Shown in pieces: positions 1 to 11,722 of a DNA stretch of 64,000 nt. Below the pieces are notes generated by a model. The model saw only the letters and a program-made list of their open reading frames with translations. It had not been told where the DNA came from and ran no database searches. Position numbers and translations under genes: made by a program. The stretch covers positions 81,094,163 to 81,158,162 of the forward strand of contig NC_065921.1 in NCBI RefSeq assembly GCF_024586455.1, given 5' to 3'. Source of the stretch: Bactrocera neohumeralis. Its lineage: Eukaryota; Arthropoda; Insecta; Diptera; Tephritidae. The first letter of the stretch is position 1. Each line of letters starts with the position of its first letter.

Positions 1-1960
1 CAAAGGGATAAAGATAAAAAAATTAAAGTGTGAAATGAAAAATTCAAAAAAGTAAATTACGAAAAATGAAATAATAATAGCTATGTATAGATAATAATAT
101 ATTTTATATGAAAGAAATTTATAAAAAATAAAAATTAGAAAAATAATTATAAAACTTAAAAATAATTATAAAAATTAAAAAAAAAACAAATGAAATGAAA
201 TAAAATAAAATAAAAATTTCAAATTAATTAAATATTATAAATAATTCAATTTAAAATTTAAGAAATTTTTATTAAATTAAAAAAATAATAATAAGTAAAA
301 AGTATTAAACAATTTTATAATAATTAAATTAGTTTTAATTGTTAAATTTTAAGTAATTAGTTTTAATTAATAAAATTAAATTTAATTAATAAAAATTTAA
401 ATTTTTTAATTTTAATTAATAAAATTTTTAATTTATACTATTAAAACTAATTTAATTATTATTAATTAATTAAAAAAAATTAAAATAAAAAAAAAAAATA
501 AATTTAAAAGAAATTAATGTTATTAATCTTAAAAAAAAAATTAAAAATTTAAAATATTTAAGTGATTAAATTAAAATGTCAAAAAAGCAAGTTTTTAAGA
601 AGTGAAATAAAATAAATTATAAATTTCAATTTATTTGAAATTGAATAAAAAATTTCAATCATAAAAAATTAAATAACAGTTATGCTTAAATAAAAATAAT
701 AAATTTAAAATTAAAGAAATTTCTAAGAAATTGAAAAGATAACAATTAAAAAAAAATTGTAAAAATTAATGAATATTAATTAATGAAAAAATTAAAAGTA
801 ACTAAATTATCACAAAAAACAGTTAAAATTAAAAATTAAAAAATGGTGAAATAAAAATGCAAAGCAGAAAATTGTAAAGGAATGAAATGAAATAAAGCAA
901 AAATTTCAATTTATTTCAAATTAAGTAAATAATTTAATTCATAAAAAATTAAAATAAATAAAAAATATAAAAAATAATAATAAAAATTAAATTAATTATT
1001 TAAAATTAAATTATTAAATTTTAAATCAACCAAATTTATATAAATTAAAAAAATTATAATAAATGAAAACATATAAAAAAAAAAAATTAAATTAATTATA
1101 TTGAATTAAATTATTAACTTTTAAATAAAAAAATTTTTGCATAAATAAAAAAAAATAATTATTCTAAAGTGAATTAATTTAAAATAATTTAGTTATCAAA
1201 TTTTAAGTAAAAAAAATTATAAAAATTAAAAATAAATATAAAAATTAAAAATAAAAATTAAATAATAAATAAAAAAATATATAAAGAAGAAAATTAATAA
1301 AAATTAAATTAATTATACCATAAAGATAAAAAAATTGAATAAATTCAAAAATTACTACATAATAAAAGTAATTAAATTTATTAACAAATAATTATAAAAA
1401 TAAAAGAAAAATTAATATTAATTATTAATATTAAATTTAAAAAAATATAATAATTAAAAAATAATAAAAAATAAATAATTATTAAAATGAAATTAAAATG
1501 AATATAATAAATATTAATTTAAAAAATTAATTTAAATTTACCATAAGAATTAAAAAATGAATAAATCTAAAAATGAATAACTTGAAAAAATTAAGCAAAA
1601 AAATTTAAAATTATTAAAAAATAATTATAAAAATAAAGTAAAAATGAATAAATAAATTTAAAACAAAATTAAAATTAAAAAAAAATATTAAAAATTAATT
1701 TAATTATACCAAAAAATAAAAAAATTAACAAATATAAAAAATGACTAATTTAACTTGAAAAAAAAAAATGAACCAAAAAAATTAAAAAAAAAAAAATAAA
1801 AATTAAAAAAAAAAAAAAAAATAAAAAAAAAAATAAAAAAAAAAAAAAAAAAAAAAAATAAAAAATAAAAAAAAAAAAAAATAAAAAATTAAAAAAATAA
1901 AATAATAATATAATTATAAAAATAAAATAAAAATGAATATGTAAATTAAAAAAAATTTAA
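1..1960. repeat. Extreme A/T low-complexity tract
   Basis: Almost every base is A or T, with A clearly more frequent than T on this strand. The tract is made of short runs of A with scattered AAATTAA and TAATTA words, and long near-pure A runs lie around 1740-1890. Some longer words recur (for example a GAAATGAAATAAA-like phrase near 190, 605 and 885), so there is a weak long-period repeat. No reading frame of any length is open. I see no gene, no RNA gene and no recognisable transposon. It may be A/T-rich satellite-like or heterochromatic spacer. Confidence 0.8.
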
Positions 1961-2378
1961 TGTTTTACTTTCCAGTAAACAAATTTAAATAAATATGTAT
2001 ACAATAAAAATAAAACAGCCAATGAAAATTTAAGCAAATAACCAAATTCATCCAACTACATATATAAAATATTGAACCACTCGAAAATAGAGAGCTAAGT
2101 TATTGCATGTTTTTTTTTTATAAAAAATTCCAATTGTATATTTGTATTAACAAATTTCTTGCAATTAAATTTTCACAATTCCATTTTTACTTTCACTTTA
2201 CAATAAAATATACATACCTTTGTAAATCTGCACACTGAAAACTGTAACTAACGGATAATACGATGTTAACCTGAAGAGAAATGTGAAAGAATAAGTAACC
2301 TTAGCACCTACTTATGAGAAGAACTATGTATAAGCATGTAACTACATGAATAATAGATATTTGTACGAGAGTATATAA

Positions 2379-2410
<32 letters not shown>

Positions 2411-3610
2411 GTAAGTAAATGTGTAACACTTAAAGGTAACAATAATGCAATTAAGTATCTGCTGCACCTACATACACTCACTGAGTCACTCACATACCAT
2501 ATATATATAAATACATACTATATACCTATAATGCTTATGAAGAAAGTCATATGTTTATAAGCAAAAAAAAAATAACAGTATAACAGTATAACAGATAGAA
2601 ATAAATAATCAAATATTCACTTGTAATTTTACATGCATACATACATACGAGTATTATACTATATGATATTTTACAATTACATTGCTGAATAAGAACTTTC
2701 GAATAAAATTACAACAAATAAAATTGAAATGATTAATCACAAGCGTAATTTATTTTGCATTTTTTACGGAATTCAAACTGACTAACACAGCTTGGCGACT
2801 GCTACAAGGTCATTGAGGTGAGTACACATAAATCAAAAGACTTAAGACACGAACCCGATATGCGGAATACGCAGATTTGGTTGATTGCACGAGTGTATAA
2901 CGGTTACTATTTGTTGAAAATGAATTATAACGAATTGAAGTAAGCAGGGACATCTATGGTTGTGAAATTTGTTTAAAAAGTGGGCATGGCTGCGCCCTCT
3001 AATAAAGGTTCATGTGCATACATATCTACTAAACCATTCAATTTCGTCTAGGAGAATAATTTTTGGAAAACGCATGAAATGAAAAAAGTTAAAAATTTGT
3101 GATTTCGGCTTATAATTCGGCACACTCCACATATAACGGTTTGTCCAAAAACTACTAAAAGTGCGATAAATCTATAAATAAATGCGTCACAGGCAAACAG
3201 TTTTACAGTCGAGATGGCACGAGAGACGAAATCAATTTTGGACGACTCGACCGATTTCAATCAAACTCGGTAAGTACTATCATCATGACTTTCCTACACT
3301 ACAAGGCGCATTTGGGCGAAATCAGATAAAAACCAGAAATCTGACAAAAACACAATTTTAAATTCCATCCGATTCTTTCACTTTCCAGTAAGCAAATCAA
3401 ACAGCAATAAATGTAACGAACCAAACTTTGCTTATGGTCAAAATCGGACCAAAACTATTCTAGCCACCAGATATCGGAAATGTGGACCCCCGTTCCTTTT
3501 GCGAATTTTTTTATCGAAAATATCAGTTGCGAATTTTTTTTTTATCGAAAATATCAGTCAATTTCTGCGATATAATCTAGAAATTCGAAAGGAATCATTT
3601 CTTGATAATA
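1961..3610. other. Intergenic DNA, no gene seen
   Basis: This is A+T-rich unique-looking sequence with a TA dinucleotide microsatellite at about 2380-2409 and several ACATACATAC runs typical of fly intergenic DNA. Short open frames around 2308-2493 and 3048-3260 show no domain, no codon bias and no homology I recognise. I find no supported gene. Confidence 0.6.
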
Positions 3611-3954
3611 TAGGGTAGTCGAAAAAATCTTTTCGTATTTTGTCAATAGATTGTCGTTGCAATCACATTGTGCCATACCGCATAGTTTTGGTAAGGTGAG
3701 ACTTAAGCTTCATTTAACCAAAACCAAATTAAGTTCGGGAAAGTTGAAAAAAAGTTACAGCTGTTCAAAAAAGAGTGGATATAATGAAGAAACTCGCTAT
3801 ATTTTTAAATTTTTGTATAAAAAAGTGAAGAATGTCACACAAGCCACCAACGAAATTTGTGAAGTTTACGAAGACGATGCTGTATCAGTTCGTGTAGCAC
3901 AACAATGATTCGTTCGTGAACTCGAAATACGAAAAGACTTTTTCGACTACCCAA
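3611..3954 (+). mobile_element. Internally deleted mariner element (MITE-like)
   Basis: The 344-bp element begins with a terminal inverted repeat reading TAGGGTAGTCGAAAAA and ends with its complement, TTTTTCGACTACCCAA. It is flanked by TA dinucleotides, the usual mariner target duplication. An open frame at 3651-3908 encodes the N-terminal helix-turn-helix part of a mariner transposase (ETRYIFKFLYKKVKN, then a NEICEVYEDDAVSVRVAQQ block). It then runs directly into the right terminal repeat. The catalytic half is therefore gone and the element cannot move by itself. It is a close relative of the longer copy at 5484-6698. Confidence 0.85.
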
Positions 3955-4415
3955 TATATGAGTTATCTCAATAAAATCGAGAGAGCAAGTTCATGTTTGT
4001 GCCCAAAATGGATAAAATCGGTTGAAAACTTGACTGACTTGACTTCATAGAGACAGGTGATGGTATGTAGGGAAAAATGACAAAAAGTTGTCGAAATACG
4101 AAAAGACTTTTTCGACTAACCAATATATGAGTTATCTCAACAAAATCGAGAGAGCAAGTTTATGTTTGTGCCCAAAATGGATAAAATCGGTGGAAAACTT
4201 GACTGACTTGACTTCATAGAGACAGGTGATGGTATGTAGGGAAAAATGACAAAAAGTTGTCGAAATACGAAAAGACTTTTTCGACTAACCAATATATGAG
4301 TTATCTCAATAAAATCGAGAGAGCAAGTTTATGTTTGTGCCCAAAATGGATAAAATCGGTGGAAAACTTGACTGACTTGACTTCATATAGATTGGTAATG
4401 GTATGTAAAGTACCT
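3922..4415. repeat. 169-bp tandem repeat carrying a mariner end
   Basis: About 2.9 direct copies of a 169-bp unit are seen. The phrase TCGAAATACGAAAAGACTTT begins at 3922, 4091 and 4260, exactly 169 bp apart. Each unit contains the mariner right terminal repeat followed by flanking DNA (ATGAGTTATCTCAATAAAAT and so on). The last unit diverges after about 4385. The array arose after the mariner insertion, by amplification across its right border. Confidence 0.9.
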
Positions 4416-5040
4416 TAATGAAACAAAGGACTTCATTTTTTGTAAAAAAAATTGTCATAAAAAATCAAACTGTTTTATTTTGTTCTTACAAGTACTCTTT
4501 ATTGCTTTCTCTTAATTTTTTTTTTGGTTTTGAGTTTTATAGCTTCTTTTTATATACATATATATATGTAAGTGTTTATATAAATATGTAAGTAGTGTTT
4601 TTTTCTTAAATATTATCTTCTATATTAATGTACATGATGTAATGTTGTTTGTGTAGAAATATATTTATAAATATGCGTTTCTTCTTTGACGAAAATAAAC
4701 TAATTTTATTGCAAATATTTCGACATAATTCTATGCATCTAGTAATCAATACATCTATATAGTATTAATAATGACTAAAATATGGACACAATGAAATGCT
4801 TAACCAAATCATATAAACAGGAATTATTTAATAAATTTCATTTCAAAAATTTATATTTAATTCGAAAACAATAGGTGCACCATGTATTCTTTGAGGAAAC
4901 CTTGTTCGCTTAGAATAGTATGAGAGAGTCAGACAGCAATTTTGTTATAGAAAGGATTAGTGAAAATATTTGAGCCGTGCAACGCACTGTGGAAATACGA
5001 AAGTGGTTACAGAGTGAGAGGTGAGAGTGTTCAATATTTG
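4416..5040. other. Intergenic DNA, no gene seen
   Basis: A+T-rich sequence with polyT runs and ATATATATGTAAG-type simple repeats. No open frame, RNA gene or transposon that I can name. Confidence 0.5.
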
Positions 5041-5483
5041 TATTGAGACTTGCTTCAAAGGCATTTTTTTAATTCCGTTGCGCCGAAGCTACAATACCCT
5101 TCACAAATGCAAAAGAATCTTTACGAGCACATATGTAATTTTATCGGTCAGTTTGTATGGCAGCTATATTTTACAGGGGTCCGATCTAAATAATTTTTTC
5201 GGAGATTACACCATTGCTTTAAAGAATAATCCATGCCGAATTCCGTGAAGAAATCTTCTCGAATAAAAAAGTTTTCCATACAAAAACGTGATTTCGATCG
5301 TTCAGTTTGTATGGCAGCTGTATGCCATAGTAGTAATTTGATATCGACTCTTTCGACAAATGAGCAGCTTCTTGGAGGGAAAAGGGCGTGTGCAAAATTT
5401 CAGATCGATATCTCAAAAACTGAGAGACTACAGACAAGCGGACATGACTAAATCGGACTATGTTTATCAATAATATACATATA
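5041..5483 (+). mobile_element. Helitron-like element with 154-bp tandem core, copy 1
   Basis: The start carries the family's head signature (CCGAAGCTACAATACCCTTC, near 5085). Two tandem core units follow, with the phrase GTTTGTATGGCAGCT beginning at 5151 and 5305, 154 bp apart. The tail begins with GACATGACTAAATCGGACT. The mariner copy at 5484 lies immediately downstream, in or next to this tail. It is non-coding; the short open frames here are accidental and recur in other copies because the repeat is shared. The assignment to the DINE/Helitron type rests on architecture and remembered similarity of the tail, not on a search. Confidence 0.7.
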
Positions 5484-6698
5484 TTGGGTAGTCGAAAAAG
5501 TCTTTTCGCAACTTATTTTTTTTTTTTATAATTATAACGAACTTTAATGAACCAAATATGAACCATTTTGATCGACCACTTTTTGCCAGTGTAAAACTTT
5601 TATGGTTTCTCGACGAAAAACTGCGACAAGTAATTTCCACAGGCTTCTTTTGAAGTCAACTTTACTCCATTTAGAAAGTTCTGCATTGACCGAAACAATT
5701 GGTAGTGCGATAGTGCAAAGTCAGGACTATGTAGTGGATGCATCAAAACTTCCCAGCCAAGCCCAGTTTTTGCCGAGTCATCAAAGACGTGTATGGTCTA
5801 GCGTTGTCCTGATGAAAGACGAAACCCTTTCTGTTGATCAATTCTGGCCGATTTTTTTTTCGATTGCTTGCTTCAATCTCTTCAGTTGTTGATAGTAAAA
5901 TGTAGAATCAATCGTGCGACTAGGCTGGCGCAGCTCGTAGTGGATGATACTTTTCCAGTCCCACCAAACACTCAGCATAACCTTTCGTGGCGTCAATTCT
6001 GGCTTTGCGACCATTTGTTGAGCTTCACCACGCTTGGACTATGGTCTTTTTCGCACATTATTGTCGTATTTGATCCACTTTTCGTCTCTTGTCACCATTC
6101 GCTTCAGAAATGGTTCGATTTCATATCGTTTCAGCAAAGAATCGCAGATCTTAATTCGATTCATTAAATTTTTCACAGATAATTCATTTGGTACGCAAAC
6201 ATCGAGCTTCTTTTGTAGCCAGCCTTTTTTAAATGGTTCAAAACCCTTTTGATGATGAATGTGAAGTTCCTTAGCGATGTCATGGCTACTTATGTGATAG
6301 TTCTGGAAAATATTTTCCAAAATTTCATCGACTTTTTCAACGATAGGTCGACCAGAGCGAGGCTTTATCACATCGTAATTTCCACAACGGAATCGAGCGA
6401 AACATTATTGTGCTACACGAACTGATACAGCATCGCCTACGTAAACTTCGCAATGCTGTTGGCTTGCGTGGTATTCTTCTATTTCTTATACAAAAATTTC
6501 AAAATATAGCGAATTTCTTCATTATTTTTACTAATTTTTGAACAGCTGTTACTTGTTTTCAACCGAATTTTCCGCATTTAATTTTTTTGTTTTTGTTAAA
6601 TGAAGCTTAAGATCTCACCTTTCCATCACTAAGTATAAGTTATACGACTGCAACGACATCTATTGACAAAATACGAAAAGACTTTTTCGACTAACCAA
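5484..6698 (-). mobile_element. Full-length but broken mariner transposon
   Basis: The 1,215-bp element is bounded by terminal inverted repeats (TTGGGTAGTCGAAAAAGTCT at the left, complement at the right) and flanked by TA on both sides (5482-5483 and 6699-6700). The transposase reads on the minus strand. The N-terminal helix-turn-helix region (about 6400-6640) is damaged by stops and frameshifts. The middle portion is intact at 6039-6371 (PRSGRPIVEKV, SSHDIAKEL, LKRMVTRDEKWIKYDNN), including the DEKW block around the first catalytic aspartate. The C-terminal part has further stops. It is a dead autonomous element of the mariner group and the probable parent type of the 344-bp copy at 3611. 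Confidence 0.9.
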
Positions 6699-7311
6699 TA
6701 TATAAGTTAGTAGCCTTGAAAATTGTTGTATGGCGTGTTCGCTGAGTATTTAGTGTAGAAATACTAAGGCAAACTTAAATATGCTTTAATAATAGTGATA
6801 CGAAAAATGATTTTTGAAAATTTTGCTTCTTCAAACTCAATTTCGGAACTAAAAAAAATTGTGTTCGTTAGTCTGCCAGAGAGTTTTTAATGTATTTTTG
6901 ATGCTTTTCGAATTTTTTATATGCCACCTATATATAAATGTTTGTTGGTGTGTATATGTTTTTCTCTTTGTTTACACTTGTACTCTTAATTGCTTTATAA
7001 AAAAAAATATTAGTGTTAATCAAGTCGGTGCATGATGTACAGACCCACCACATAAATACATACAATTGTGGGTGTTATTCTAGCGCGCCTTGCGAACGCT
7101 CTCAACTAAGGCAACCGTTTGTTTTTGAGTTCATGCACTTTTTTGATTTTGACCGTACTCTTTTGTGCTTAGTTTTTGATTTTACATTTACATTTACATA
7201 AAATACTATAGTTATTGCTGAACGCTTATAAATTTGAGCATAATTTTGTCTTTGCACACGCCTGCGCAAAATTGTCACTCCACTGTCGTATGCTCAGCCT
7301 CTCTCGCTTTT
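6699..7311. other. Spacer downstream of king tubby, including its 3' UTR
   Basis: This lies 3' of ktub on the minus strand, so part of it must be the ktub 3' untranslated region. I do not see a clear minus-strand AATAAA close to the stop, so the transcript end cannot be placed. There are no other open frames worth reporting. Confidence 0.4.
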
Positions 7312-10300
7312 CTACTCGCATGCGATTTTGCCATCAAAACTGCTCAACGCTATGGCGAACGCTTGCAGCGCGCACAGCGGATAGCGATAGTCCATGGTGA
7401 AGACGTCTTCGGAGGTGCGCCCGAACTGCATGACTATATAATCGGGATCCGAATCGTGTACGAGTTGGAAATTCTTAACCGATGCTTGTGTGACGCGCCC
7501 GTGAAAATTTAAGACATACGATTGTGTCTCATCATTCCATACGGGTGTCTTGTTGTGCAGCTCAACGATGGTGTCCATGTTCTGGTGTGAAAAAGTAAAG
7601 CATTACGTAAGTATATTTTAAAATGGAACACGACGAGTTACGAAACTAACCTTAACTTTCCATAAGTCTAGTATACCCTGTTGTTTGGGATCGGCCGAGC
7701 TGATTTTCACGCGTTGATCTTCCTCCGTCATGCCGGGCAGTATCACGGTCATATTGCGTGGACCTTTGAAACCGAGAATATTGGTGTCCTGCAAATAGAG
7801 AACAAGATATTAACACATGTGTTTCAAGTTGGTTAAATCAAAAAAAAAAAAAAAAAAAATGGTCTGCTTAGCGCCACTCCTTTATTGGTATACCAGTTAA
7901 ACCTCACTTTAGCGGTATAAATCGAGTTAAGTGTGAATCTATCACTCATTGTCTTAACTGCTTAAATAGTTAGTGATTAAAGAAACGCAGTACACAAACT
8001 TCAGCACGTAAAGTCAAACCTTCGGTAATAAAGATCCATGAGACGGCCTTTAGAGCTTTACTGAGTTAATAGTATATAAAGACACACACCATAAGTTGGA
8101 CATAAATGATTTCAGAAAACCAAGTAAAACACCTTCTCTTCTTACATATCTGCGAAAGATTTCTGTGCAGGACGAAACCGTTGAAGAAGAGACGCAGTGA
8201 GCTTTTTGACGTATAGATTGAAGTTAAGAGGAAGAATAGGAGTTGGAAACTTATGTCGAGAGCTCTCATCAGCTCTTATTTCAGACTACCAGATCTACAC
8301 GTTTTTCAAGTGAAGGTGGATGCCATCAAGTTAGCGGTGGATGTAGAGCTTCGAAGAACCGAAGCGCTATACTGGCTTTGTGCTTGCTAATTGTGCGCTA
8401 AAAACTAGTTAAGAACGTAGGGCTTCATTAGCAATAGCTTCAAGCTTCTTTCATATAAGACTTGTATGGTTGTCCGGTCATAGTGAAATCGCCGGCAACT
8501 GCAAAGTCCGTGAGCTGGCTAGAGCGAGCACCCTTTCTTCAATTTTAGTCCAGTGGAAATGAGTAGTTTTTCTGATGAGTTCTAGCGTTGGTCCTTTGGA
8601 CTTCCAGTGATCTCAGCAAACACTAGTCAACAACCAGAACTTGTGCGACTTCGAGTTTCTTCTTGCTATAGGAAGGAAGGCTTGCTTGAACCATCTTGTC
8701 ACTTTTTCCTCCTTTACAGCGCTTTTGCCAGACTGCGATTGAAATATCACGGAAGACACACCTTTGGAGAACCTAGCCTTAAGCTCAAAACGCTTCGTCG
8801 ATCTATGTATAAAGGATCTGGTGATCCACTTTTGGGAGTTTGGGGTAACTAAGACTTTAATGACCCCATTTTTTATTACTTCGACCGTGGTGGTCATATG
8901 AGCTATGGTTCTGTGTTCACTATTCAGATTTGATTTGAGAGCCGCTCTAGGTCTCCTCTGAACCTTCCTAAAATTTCTTTTAATTTCTCTGGCTGGTATG
9001 AAGTGCTACCGAAGAGCTACTCGATGAAATTATCGAAAAAATGTCTTCTATAATCGTTTGAAACCCAATACCATTAATTGCTTTTTCATCAGCCTATCGT
9101 ATCGTAGGTCAGAACGGAAGCAGCGTACCCTCAACCTTATCACGTTAACTCCTACAATGTCACTTACATAGATGATCACCGCCAAATCGAGTCGGGGATT
9201 TTCCGTGCTATCTTTGTTGCCATTATCGAACACGGTAAAGGAGGTGCCGAACACATTCGAACGCAATTTTCCACAAAAACCCTCGGCGTTACGTGACAAG
9301 TCCGTAGGATCACAGCTGATAATATAATTGGATGTTTTGCTCTTCTTTCGCTTGCGTCCTGAAAAAAATATATATAAAAGGCATTTTGCTGAAAAAGCTT
9401 TCCACCACGCTTACCGCCCAAGAGAAATATTTTCTTGCCATAATCGCGCTCCAAGTGCAAATAATAGATCGGAAATAGGCCACGATCCATGCCTTTGCGA
9501 TCACGCGTTATGCGACACTTGAAAAGCACACCCTGTGACGCTGGCTGCATGACGAACTGTTCGATGTTGCCGACCAGATCACCCTCCGGTTCGCCACTGG
9601 CGTCCGCTGACGAATTCGTTTGCTGCGCACTGTTCGAATAGTTGGCAGTGTTATTAGCCGAACCGGCGCCGGTCGAGTGCGCCGAAGTGCTGCGTACACC
9701 GACGGCCGAATTGGTGGTGGTGTTGGTTTGTGATGCGATGCTATTGGCGATGCTGTGATTCAATGGCATGACGGGTGCCGCTTCCTCGATATTCCGATTC
9801 ACATAATCATCTTCGTCCAATGTGCTGCTATCCTGATCGTGGCTATATGAACGTTGTTGATGTTGTTGTAATTGTTGTTGTTGGCGTTGCTTTTGCCGTT
9901 GCCCATTGCTGCTCACATGATTGACGGGACTGCTTTCGTCATCTTCGAGTTCGTGTGAGGAAATCTCTTCGATTAAATCTGTAGGCACAACGAAAGATGT
10001 GTAAAGAAAAGTGATAAAGTTAAATTGGAACTTTCAAAAGCAGAAAACGAAAACAACAACGTCTTTGTATTTCATTTATTTACCATCCTGATTGATGATA
10101 TGTCCTGTCATCTGGGCTGTCCGCGGGCGCATATTGTTCGTAAAGCTGACACCATGCTGACGACCATTCGTGCTGGTCGCATTGTGGCTGGCGTTGACGG
10201 TGGTCGCGTTCGTATTCGTAGCTGTGACGCCGGTGGTGTTACTTAATAATTGATCGGGATTGTGTGGCGAACTGATGAATTGCATTGGACCATCGTAGGC

Positions 10301-10420
10301 ATGCAGCTCGCGGCCAGTGGCCGTTGATGTGCGCAGCCCCGACATGGGACGGGTTATTTGTAAGTCACTTGCCTGCACCATGCCCGGCGAGGCGCGCTTT
10401 TGTCGTATATACGCTTCCAT
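7312..10420 (-). CDS. ktub: King tubby (Tubby-like protein), five coding exons
   Basis: The product is a Tubby-family protein. The C-terminal Tub domain binds membrane phosphoinositides; in Drosophila it acts in rhodopsin endocytosis and ciliary trafficking. Minus-strand exons join in frame: 10420-10084, 9978-9415, 9358-9168, 7788-7651, 7581-7312. All introns have GT-AG ends (donors GTAAAT, GTAAGC, GTAAGT, GTTAGT). The protein is 499 residues. The N-terminal half is low complexity (a Q-rich stretch near QKQRQQQQLQQHQQ, then S/T/N-rich). The Tub domain runs from about residue 250 to the end, with FVMQPASQGVLFKCRITRD, FPIYYLHLERDYGKKIFLL, KLRSNVFGTSFTVFDNG and the terminal FGRTSEDVFTMDYRYPL to FDGKIACE. 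A consensus acceptor at 10430-10431 opens the first exon nine bases before the ATG. At least one upstream, probably non-coding, exon therefore lies beyond 10.43 kb; I could not find it. The 1,379-bp intron 7789-9167 holds LINE debris. Confidence 0.95.
8285..8870 (+). mobile_element. LINE 3' fragment inside a ktub intron
   Basis: Plus-strand translation in shifting frames gives remnants of a retrotransposon RNase H domain (a PGHSEIAGNCK-like piece near 8470) and the C-terminal block CHFFLLYSAFARLRLKYHGR at about 8697-8760. Both match the LINE copies at 10740, 14880, 15590 and 32030. It is antisense to ktub and heavily decayed, with several stops and frameshifts. Bases around 8045-8285 also look repeat-derived but are harder to assign. 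Confidence 0.7.
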
Positions 10421-10429
10421 TAGCAGACG

Positions 10430-10735
10430 CTGCAACACAGAATATAAGAAAGCTCATTAAAATATGTATGAGAGAAATAAAAGTTAAAGAAATATCATCG
10501 AAATGACAGCCACTGGGACTCGTATGCAATCATAAACTACTGTGAGCTCTGTGAGCTCAGAAATTGCATATACATATGTATGTATCCATATTACTCTGTT
10601 TTTTTCTTTCAATTATCCTCTTCTTTCTACATAGATTATGTAAACATATTCCTCAGTGGTGTCCTATTCTCTTAGGAAAGTGGTTAAGAGATTAAAAATA
10701 AAAGATTACAAATGAATAAGTAAAAAAGAAATTCG
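10430..10735. other. Upstream intron of ktub, no exon seen
   Basis: The sequence just 5' of the first visible ktub coding exon should be intron. It has ACATATGTATGTATCC-type simple repeats and no open frame or clear donor that I can attribute to ktub. Confidence 0.4.
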
Positions 10736-11722
10736 CTGTAGGTACTTTTTTCGACATCGAGGAGGTCTTCCACAATGTATGACCGGAGGTAGTGACTAAA
10801 GCCCTGGAAATTTTCAGGTGGAATTGAATCTCAAGGATCTCATACATAGTCTTTGTGACAGAACAAGCGTAGCGGAGTGGGGTAGTGTAAAGACATCCGA
10901 AAGGCTTATAGAGGCACCCCACAGGGTGCGGTAAATTCCGCACTGCTTTGAATCTTCATGGTTAACGACCAGCTTACATAACTCGAGAAACGCGTTAACC
11001 CAAGTAAACTGAAATGGTTTTATTTACTAGAAGGCATAAGATTCCCAACGTGCCTCTCTCTCCTTCGCAGGTTCGCGTCTTCAACCTGTTGATGAGGTGA
11101 AAAAACTAAGGCTTAAGCTTGATAGAAAGCTTTCGACGAAATTCTGTCCTATTTCTACTTCTTTCCTGAAAACTTATATGGATGGGGTGATGCCGCTGGA
11201 GAAGGGGCGTTGTAAGCTTTTTCACGGATGTGTTGAAGCTAGGAGGGAAGATTGGAGAGGGCGTTTTCGGTAAGGAGCTCTCCTTCATCAGCTCCTCTGT
11301 GACTCTAGACTACTTTCTCTGAGCAAAGTTCATCATACCGCAATCCTCTCTCTTATCACCTAGAGTAGAACGTAACAAGTGTCCAATAGGCATTCATGCG
11401 GTCAATGTTCTCACTAGTTGCCTAAGTTGTATGGAGGAGGGTAAGGCAGAAACATCCAGGCACTTTTTTCTCCATTGTCCCGCCTTTACAAGATTGAGGC
11501 TGAAACATCTCCGTACTCTTACCTTCGGCGAACTAGAAGACATAGTCGAAACTGATATTAGCCGTTTCAATCAATTTGTGATAGATCCAAAGCGCTTTGT
11601 CGATATATGAGGGTTTTATGACACAGTTTTTTAGGAGTTTTAGGTACTACAATGAACCGGCTGTCCAAACTGTGAAGGGAGGTGCCTCTTGGAATCGACC
11701 TCTTAACCTAACCTAACCTACA
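10736..11722 (+). mobile_element. Decayed LINE (RNase H-bearing type) ending in CCTAA repeats
   Basis: Plus-strand fragments in shifting frames run in the order expected of a LINE ORF2. A reverse-transcriptase piece lies near 10740-10980 (VGTFFDIEEVFHNV, then RHPTGCG, i.e. TPQGG decayed), then the RT thumb and RNase H remnants. The C-terminal block follows at 11430-11610 (SCMEEGKAETSRHFFLHCPA, then RLRLKHLRTLTFGELED). The 3' end is TTAACCTAACCTAACCTAC at about 11702-11720. Stops are frequent. The layout is colinear with the copy at 32030-33435, which has an extra ~100-bp insertion. Confidence 0.8.

Noticed and set aside
1..1960. Nuclear copy of a mitochondrial control region
   Set aside because: A/T content would fit, but no flanking mitochondrial tRNA or gene sequence is present.
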